38,512 nt of DNA, from contig CAJAVE010000301.1 of assembly GCA_903945325.1 (NCBI GenBank), forward strand, positions 1 to 38,512, given 5' to 3'. Under the pieces are notes generated by a model, which ran no database searches, was not told the DNA's origin, and was given only the letters and a program-made list of their open reading frames with translations. Made by a program: the position numbers and the translations under genes. The DNA is from an uncultured beta proteobacterium. Lineage in GTDB: Bacteria; Pseudomonadota; Gammaproteobacteria; Burkholderiales; Burkholderiaceae_C. Shown piece by piece: positions 33,413 to 38,512 of the stretch (the first letter of the stretch is position 1; every line of letters starts with the position of its first letter).

Positions 33413-34804
33413 CTAACCCAATCCGCGCACGATTTCCATCGCTTGCTCCACCCGTTCCACAGCGTGAATCGTCAACCCCTCAAACTCTTTGGCATGGGAC
33501 TTCTTGGGCACATTGGCCTTGGGCACCACTGCCACGGTAAAGCCCAGCTTGGCGGCCTCTTTCAAGCGCTCCTGGCCGCGCGGGGCAGGGCGAACTTCGC
33601 CAGCCAGCCCCACTTCACCAAAGGCAAAGAAGCCCTTGGGCAAAGGCTTGCCGCGCAGGCTGGAGGTGATGGCCAGCAGCACCGCCAAGTCGGCAGCGGG
33701 CTCGCTGATGCGCACACCACCCACGGCGTTGACAAACACATCCTGGTCCATGCAGGCCACACCGGCATGGCGATGCAGTACCGCCAGCAGCATGGCCAGG
33801 CGGTCACGGTCCAAGCCCACACTGAGGCGCCGGGGGCTGGGCCCGCCACTGTCAACCAACGCCTGAATCTCCACCAGCAGCGGGCGGGTTCCCTCCAATG
33901 TGACCATGACGCAACTGCCAGGTACCGGTTCGGCATGCTGGCTCAGAAAAATGGCACTGGGGTTGCTGACGCCTTTGAGCCCTTTTTCGGTCATGGCGAA
34001 TACACCGATCTCGTTGACCGCACCAAAACGGTTTTTGATCGCGCGCACCAGGCGAAAGCTGCTGTGCGTTTCGCCTTCAAAGTAGAGCACAGTGTCTACC
34101 ATGTGTTCCAGCACGCGCGGCCCGGCCAGCGCACCTTCCTTGGTCACATGGCCGACCAATACGATGGCGGTGCCGCTGGACTTGGCACACCGCGTCAGAT
34201 GGGCGGCGCATTCCCGCACTTGGGCCACCGAGCCGGGCGCCGAGGTAAGCTGGTCGGAATACACGGTCTGAATGGAGTCAATGACCGCCACGTCGGGCTG
34301 CAGTGCGTCTATGGTGGCGAGTATTTTGTCCAGCTGGATTTCAGCCAGCACTTTGACCTGACTGGCAACCAATCCCAAACGGCGTGAACGCAGCGCCACC
34401 TGGGCGCCACTTTCTTCACCCGTGACGTAAAGAGTGGACTCCCCACCGCGCTGCAGTGAGTCCAGCGCCTGCAACAGAAGCGTGGATTTGCCAATGCCAG
34501 GGTCGCCGCCGATGAGAACTACAGCGCCCTCGACCATGCCACCGCCCAGCACCCGATCCAGCTCGTCCTGGCCCGTGGGCATGCGCTGCACGGCGGTGGC
34601 GTCAATATCGGCCAGTACCGACACTTCAGCGGTTTTGGCGAGCGACTGAAATTGGGATGTGTAGCGATTCTTTCCCGGCGCAGCTGCGTCGGCTACCGAC
34701 TCAATTAGCGTGTTCCATGCCGCGCAGCTGGGGCATTTGCCCAGCCACTTGGGGCTGGTGCCACCGCATTCGGTACAGGTGTAGACAGTTTTTTCTTTGG
34801 CCAT
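33413..34804 (-). CDS. radA: DNA repair protein RadA
   Basis: 463 residues from the ATG at 34804 (MAKEKTVYTCTECGGTSPKW); the open frame extends 22 codons further without likeness. RadA is a RecA-like hexameric ATPase that helps branch migration in recombination repair. N-terminal zinc finger with C10, C13, C24 and C27. Walker A is GGDPGIGKSTLLL, followed by VIDSIQTVYSD (Walker B region). The RadA-specific KNRFG motif is seen in AIKNRFGAVNEIGVFAM. The C-terminal Lon-protease-like domain contains DQDVFVNAVGGVRISEPAAD and GLAGEVRPAPRGQERLKEA. All motifs intact. 22 bp downstream of the HD-like gene and 3 bp upstream of the next. Confidence 0.97.
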   Translation of the reverse strand: MAKEKTVYTCTECGGTSPKWLGKCPSCAAWNTLIESVADAAAPGKNRYTSQFQSLAKTAEVSVLADIDATAVQRMPTGQDELDRVLGGGMVEGAVVLIGGDPGIGKSTLLLQALDSLQRGGESTLYVTGEESGAQVALRSRRLGLVASQVKVLAEIQLDKILATIDALQPDVAVIDSIQTVYSDQLTSAPGSVAQVRECAAHLTRCAKSSGTAIVLVGHVTKEGALAGPRVLEHMVDTVLYFEGETHSSFRLVRAIKNRFGAVNEIGVFAMTEKGLKGVSNPSAIFLSQHAEPVPGSCVMVTLEGTRPLLVEIQALVDSGGPSPRRLSVGLDRDRLAMLLAVLHRHAGVACMDQDVFVNAVGGVRISEPAADLAVLLAITSSLRGKPLPKGFFAFGEVGLAGEVRPAPRGQERLKEAAKLGFTVAVVPKANVPKKSHAKEFEGLTIHAVERVEQAMEIVRGLG

Positions 34805-34826
34805 ACACCCATCATACTGGATGCAA

Positions 34827-36038
34827 TCACAGGGCTTTGATTCTCGCACGCGCCTTGCGTACCTTGTCAATACTGAGCGTCACACGCACGTTTTCTGCTG
34901 TGACGGCTGCCGCTATGGCGCAGGCCGGGGTGGTGGTCTCCCTGCAGGGGTTATTACCCAGAGCCACGCCATCTTTGTCCAGAATGCTGATCACCCATGG
35001 CGTGTTGGCGCGCTCGCCCCGCTGCACCGACAAAGCGGTTTCACCGTTGGCCAGCTTCACATAGGTTCCGGGCGGATAAAAACCCGCTGCCTGCGCCATG
35101 GCAGATCCCACACCCAAGCCGATACCTTCGGCCCCCATCACCATGGACTTGACCGCTTTCACGGGAGACATGGATACCCGCGTCTTGCGCCCCGCCATCT
35201 TGGCAATGAAGCTGTCTGCCATGGCAAGCACACGGCGCGCCAGCACCATGCTCTCCAATCCCTGATCGGTGGCGGGGTCATGGTGCCAGCGTACGAGGTC
35301 CAGCACTTCGGGGTCGTCAAAACCAAAGCCCTGCAGAATATCGACGCTTTTGCCGGGATGCTCCTGAATCAACTGGCGCTGCCAGTCGGTGGGTGCCGAG
35401 TTCTGGCGCGCCAGACTATCCTGGTCGCGCGCCATGCCAATATTCATGAGCAGCGATGCATGGATCAATGCCTCCCGGTGGGATTGGGCCATGACCAACT
35501 TGCGCGCCGTCAGCTGACCCACCACGGCGCATAGTAGCGCGTGGGTTGCGCAGTACCCGAGGGTGGTGTCGGCCAAAGCCTGAAAGAGACAAAACAGGCT
35601 GTCATCGGGATCGTCCTGAAGCAGATCCATGGCCTTTTTCTCAATGCCGGCCAGCCGCTCCATCGGATTGATGGCCAACCCGCCCTGGTACAGAATCCCG
35701 CGCAATACCTCCTGCAAGTCGAGCCATCCGCCATCGAGCTGTTGACTAACGATGTAGTCACTCTGACGAATTTCACTGGGCATGGGCAGCCTGCTCACCT
35801 CTTGCACGTCCACTCCCTGACTCAGCAGCGTGTGCACCGCACGCTCATAACTGCGTTGCCAGGCCATTGCATCCGCTGGGGTAGACGACGCGTTGTGCGC
35901 GTGCAGTTTGTTGCGGTGGTCTTCGGAAACGACGGGCTGTCCCTTGCGCAGCAGCAACTGGCCCGAAGCGCTCCATACATCGACCGGCAACGGTTGTCCC
36001 ACAGCCAGCATGGCCACGGGAATGGGAACGTACTTCAT
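34827..36038 (-). CDS. Degenerate HD-GYP-like protein
   Basis: 403 residues from the ATG at 36038, whose first base overlaps the alr stop as ATGA. The N-terminal 130 residues ([20 protein letters not shown], then [17 protein letters not shown]) resemble the region found before HD domains in c-di-GMP phosphodiesterases. The middle (about 165-290) has the helical pattern of an HD-GYP domain: [32 protein letters not shown] and VRWHHD. The metal-binding LLHDIGK motif is LLMNIGM and no GYP is seen, so it is probably not an active phosphodiesterase of the usual type. It may still bind a nucleotide or protein partner. The C-terminal 110 residues are unrecognised, with a beta-rich [20 protein letters not shown] segment. 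It lies between alr and radA. Confidence 0.75.
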   Translation of the reverse strand: MKYVPIPVAMLAVGQPLPVDVWSASGQLLLRKGQPVVSEDHRNKLHAHNASSTPADAMAWQRSYERAVHTLLSQGVDVQEVSRLPMPSEIRQSDYIVSQQLDGGWLDLQEVLRGILYQGGLAINPMERLAGIEKKAMDLLQDDPDDSLFCLFQALADTTLGYCATHALLCAVVGQLTARKLVMAQSHREALIHASLLMNIGMARDQDSLARQNSAPTDWQRQLIQEHPGKSVDILQGFGFDDPEVLDLVRWHHDPATDQGLESMVLARRVLAMADSFIAKMAGRKTRVSMSPVKAVKSMVMGAEGIGLGVGSAMAQAAGFYPPGTYVKLANGETALSVQRGERANTPWVISILDKDGVALGNNPCRETTTPACAIAAAVTAENVRVTLSIDKVRKARARIKAL

Positions 36039-37159
36039 GCTGCAACCTCCACCGGAACCCGGCTTGCCAAACCACACATCAGCTCGTAGCCCACGGTCTG
36101 GGCACAGGCAGCTACTTCATCAATTGACAGCACGGCACCATTGGCAGCTTTTCCCCAAAGGGTCGCCACACTGGCCGACCCCGCTTGGGGAACGGGCGTA
36201 AGGTCCACCGTGATCATGTCCATGCTCACCCGCCCCACGGTGCGGGTACGAACACCGTCCACCAGCACCGGGGTGCCCGTGGGGCATATGCGGGGGTAGC
36301 CATCGGCATATCCACACGCCACTACGCCAATGCGCATATCAGCTTGTGCCACAAAATTTGAGCCATATCCGACGCTAGACCCCGCGGATATTGCGTGAGC
36401 AGCTATCAATTTTGCAGCAAGTGTCATGCCGGGCTGTAGACCCCATTCGGTTGCGCTGTGTTCGGGGAAATCGGGTGCGCTGCCATACAGGGCAATACCA
36501 GGGCGCACCCAGTCTGACACGATCTGCGTACCGTTCGGTTCAGTCATCTGCGCCGGGTCAGCCGTGTGACGCAGGGTGGCGGCGCTGTTGCTCAGGCTGC
36601 GTTCACCCGGAAGGTCATGCGTGGTGGCGGCAAAAACCGCCATTTGTTCGGTCACTCCTTTGGGTCCGTCCGCATCGCTGAAATGGGTCATCAGTGAAAT
36701 CTCGTCGACTTGAGGCAGTGCATTGAGGCGTGTCCAGGCCGAGCGATACCGCTCAGGCGCGAAGCCCAGGCGGTTCATGCCGGAGTTCATCTTCAGAAAA
36801 ACACGCTGTGGCACATTGGTCTTGTGGGCGGCCAGCATGTCGATCTGGGCATCGCAGTGCACGGTGTGCCACAGATCCAGCCGCGAGCACAGCTCGAGGT
36901 CGCGCAGCTCGAACGCGCCTTCGAGCAGCAGGATGGGGCCGCGCCAGCCCAGGTCACGCACGCGCTGCGCCTCGTTCAGGTCCAGCAGTGCAAAGCCGTC
37001 CGCCCCGCGCAGGCCCTCAAACACGCGCTCAATGCCGTGGCCGTAGGCATTGGCCTTGACGACGGCCCACACCCGCGCGTCATGCGCCGCATGGCGCGCG
37101 CGCGCCAGGTTGTTGCGCAGGGCCTGTGTATGGATGGTGGCAAGGATGGGACGGGGCAT
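36035..37159 (-). CDS. alr: Alanine racemase
   Basis: 374 residues from the ATG at 37159 ([20 protein letters not shown]); six codons upstream are open but not family-like. PLP-dependent fold-type III enzyme that makes D-alanine for peptidoglycan. The PLP lysine is K35 in [13 protein letters not shown]. The opposing catalytic tyrosine is Y265 in SSVGYGSNF, and [14 protein letters not shown] and the [12 protein letters not shown] block are present. The C-terminal domain contains [17 protein letters not shown]. All catalytic residues are intact. Odd feature: the DNA coding for residues about 247-262, just before Y265, matches an intergenic repeat family in this window (36376-36419). Alr is the first gene of a minus-strand run and is divergent from lplT. 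Confidence 0.96.
   Translation of the reverse strand: MPRPILATIHTQALRNNLARARHAAHDARVWAVVKANAYGHGIERVFEGLRGADGFALLDLNEAQRVRDLGWRGPILLLEGAFELRDLELCSRLDLWHTVHCDAQIDMLAAHKTNVPQRVFLKMNSGMNRLGFAPERYRSAWTRLNALPQVDEISLMTHFSDADGPKGVTEQMAVFAATTHDLPGERSLSNSAATLRHTADPAQMTEPNGTQIVSDWVRPGIALYGSAPDFPEHSATEWGLQPGMTLAAKLIAAHAISAGSSVGYGSNFVAQADMRIGVVACGYADGYPRICPTGTPVLVDGVRTRTVGRVSMDMITVDLTPVPQAGSASVATLWGKAANGAVLSIDEVAACAQTVGYELMCGLASRVPVEVAA
36376..36419 (+). repeat. Dispersed 44-bp repeat, copy C, inside the alr coding sequence
   Basis: Read on the plus strand this stretch matches copy A (11157-11200) at about 33 of 44 bases without gaps, including GCTATCAATTTTGCAGC as the core. It lies in sense-coding DNA of alr (residues about 247-262), yet the protein length and flanks stay normal, so it is not a simple insertion. 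Confidence 0.55.
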
Positions 37160-37286
37160 AACGAATACTCGAAACAAAAGCCTGCCGGGATTTTGACACC
37201 GTCGGGCATGCTATAACCGCAACACGTTTTGGAGACACCCACAATATCGAACGCAACGGCCCAGCCGTGGCGCACACCCCTCACGA

Positions 37287-38512
37287 ATGAAACGCGGTTT
37301 TTACACCATCATGTCGGCGCAGTTCTTCAGCTCGCTGGCAGACAACGCCCTGTTTGTCGGGGCCGTGCAGTTACTGCGTACCAGCGGAGCCCAGGAGTGG
37401 CAACAGGCTGCCCTGGTGCCCATGTTTGCCCTTTTCTACGTGATCCTGGCACCCTTTGTGGGGGCCTTTGCCGATGCACTGCCCAAAGGGCGGGTCATGC
37501 TCTACAGCAACGGCATCAAGATCGTGGGCTGCCTGTTGATGCTGTTTGGCACCCACCCCCTGATGGCCTATGCCATTGTGGGGTTGGGCGCAGCGGCCTA
37601 TTCGCCCGCCAAATACGGCATCCTGACCGAGTTGCTGCCCGCCTCGCAGTTGGTCAAGGCCAACGGCTGGATTGAGGGGCTGACGATTGCTTCCATTATT
37701 CTGGGTGTCCTGCTGGGTGGCCAACTGGTCGGTCCTACGGCGTCCACCTACCTGTTGTCCTTTGACATGCCGTTCATCACCACCAGCATCGATACCGCAC
37801 CCGAAGCCGCTATCGGCGTGTTGATCTTTATTTATATGCTGGCGGCGTGGTTCAACACCCGCATTCCCCTGACCGATGTGCCCATGCGGCCTTTGCCCAA
37901 GCGCTTGATCACCCTGTTGCCGGATTTCTGGATTTGCAATTTGCGGCTCTGGCGCGACCGCCTGGGACAGATTTCGCTAGCTACCACCACGCTGTTCTGG
38001 GGCGTGAGCGGCAACCTGCGTTACATCGTGCTCGCGTGGGCCGCCGCTGCGTTGGGCTACAGCGTCACTCAGGCATCGGCCCTGGTCGGCGTGGTCGCCA
38101 TAGGCACGGCAGTGGGCGCAGTCGCCGCGTCGATGCGGATGCGGCTGGATCAGGCCACCCTGGTGCTGCCACTGGGCATTGCCATGGGCGTGCTGGTGAT
38201 TTTGCTCAACTTCATCACCAATGTCTGGGTGGCGGCACCCTTCCTGGTGCTGCTGGGGGGCTTGGGTGGCTTTCTGGTCGTTCCCATGAACGCCCTTTTG
38301 CAACACCGCGGGCACAACCTGATGGGTGCGGGCCGCTCGATTGCCGTGCAAAACTTCAACGAGCAGGCCTGTATTCTGGGTTTGGGGGCTTTCTACAGTC
38401 TTTCCACGGGCATGGGACTGTCAGCCTTTGGTGCCATCACCGTGTTTGGTTTGGTCGTGGCCGGCTTCATGTGGGTCATCAAACGCTGGCACGAGCGCAA
38501 CTGCCGCGACCA
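37287..38512 (+). CDS. lplT: Lysophospholipid transporter LplT (3' end beyond the window)
   Basis: 408 codons are visible and the frame is open to the window edge, so the protein is cut near its C terminus. It is an MFS transporter of the LplT type, which moves lysophosphatidylethanolamine across the inner membrane for reacylation. It begins MKRGFYTIMSAQFFSSLADN and has YVILAPFVGAFADALPKGRV plus the LGAAAYSPAKYGILTELLPA block, all typical of LplT. Many hydrophobic helices follow. The start ATG at 37287 has no strong ribosome site. It is divergent from alr, with 127 bp between start codons holding both promoters. The companion acyltransferase gene aas is not in the window. Confidence 0.9.
   Translation, partial: MKRGFYTIMSAQFFSSLADNALFVGAVQLLRTSGAQEWQQAALVPMFALFYVILAPFVGAFADALPKGRVMLYSNGIKIVGCLLMLFGTHPLMAYAIVGLGAAAYSPAKYGILTELLPASQLVKANGWIEGLTIASIILGVLLGGQLVGPTASTYLLSFDMPFITTSIDTAPEAAIGVLIFIYMLAAWFNTRIPLTDVPMRPLPKRLITLLPDFWICNLRLWRDRLGQISLATTTLFWGVSGNLRYIVLAWAAAALGYSVTQASALVGVVAIGTAVGAVAASMRMRLDQATLVLPLGIAMGVLVILLNFITNVWVAAPFLVLLGGLGGFLVVPMNALLQHRGHNLMGAGRSIAVQNFNEQACILGLGAFYSLSTGMGLSAFGAITVFGLVVAGFMWVIKRWHERNCRD

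Noticed and set aside
33182..34387. 401-codon plus-strand frame opposite radA
   Set aside because: Antisense shadow; radA has every motif intact.
1..38512. CRISPR arrays, tRNA or rRNA genes, intact insertion sequences
   Set aside because: I looked for regular direct repeats, CCA-ending cloverleaf stretches and transposase frames and found none that hold up; this was by eye, without a covariance search.

Overview
The window looks like a chromosomal segment of a high-GC betaproteobacterium, most likely a Rhodoferax/Polaromonas-type member of the Comamonadaceae (order Burkholderiales). I infer this from the high GC content, the GTG/TTG-tolerant starts, the protein families seen (SulP, Cys-free Rrf2, LplT-Alr-RadA gene order) and a short dispersed AGCTATCAA-containing repeat of a kind I recall from this family. 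It is a gene-dense housekeeping and signalling region. I see no rRNA, tRNA, CRISPR array, prophage or intact insertion sequence.

Layout. Positions 1-2472 hold sulfate uptake: the 3' part of a SulP permease, convergent with a sulfate-binding protein. 2668-4404 is a FecR-domain protein followed by a predicted beta-barrel protein. 4411-5967 holds a divergent NhaR-like LysR regulator and an IscR-like Rrf2 regulator with no cysteine. 6042-7454 is a hemerythrin-histidine kinase fusion, followed by the frameshifted relic of a response-regulator receiver (7502-7647). 7679-10037 carries a tandem universal stress protein, an extradiol DODA-type dioxygenase and an azoreductase. A divergent LysR gene has a palindrome at its predicted transcription start. 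11277-17941 is mostly plus-strand: a DMT exporter, a SUKH-like protein coupled to a 926-residue M50 (site-2-type) membrane protease with a TPR-like tail, a transglutaminase-like protein and an ECHDC3-like crotonase. TerC follows on the minus strand (17960-18715). 18921-22853 is a very large Cache/HAMP/PASx4/GGDEF/EAL c-di-GMP protein.

22837-25033 holds a LysE exporter, two small unknown genes and a 563-bp stretch with a strong inverted repeat and a candidate 41-codon gene. 25034-28297 has a receiver-GAF protein and an M48 protease, divergent by only 17 bp from AmpG. 28474-30504 is an OmpR/EnvZ-class two-component pair preceded by an exact CpxR-type box and followed by tandem hairpins and a strong terminator.

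37159-30748 is a minus-strand run: alr, a degenerate HD-GYP-like gene, radA, an unknown membrane protein, ilvE, a small zinc-finger gene and waaF. Several of these genes touch or overlap. lplT runs divergently off the right edge.

Taken together, much of the window concerns envelope upkeep (AmpG, M48 and M50 proteases, Alr, WaaF, LplT, a CpxR-like system) and redox or oxygen sensing and response (hemerythrin kinase, azoreductase, Usp). I did not find a clear-cut new multi-gene defence or mobile system. The most unusual items are the repeat that lies inside the alr reading frame next to the catalytic tyrosine, the cysteine-free IscR-like regulator, the SUKH-like/M50 pair, the decayed receiver beside the hemerythrin kinase, and the inverted repeat plus small ORF at 24725-24933.
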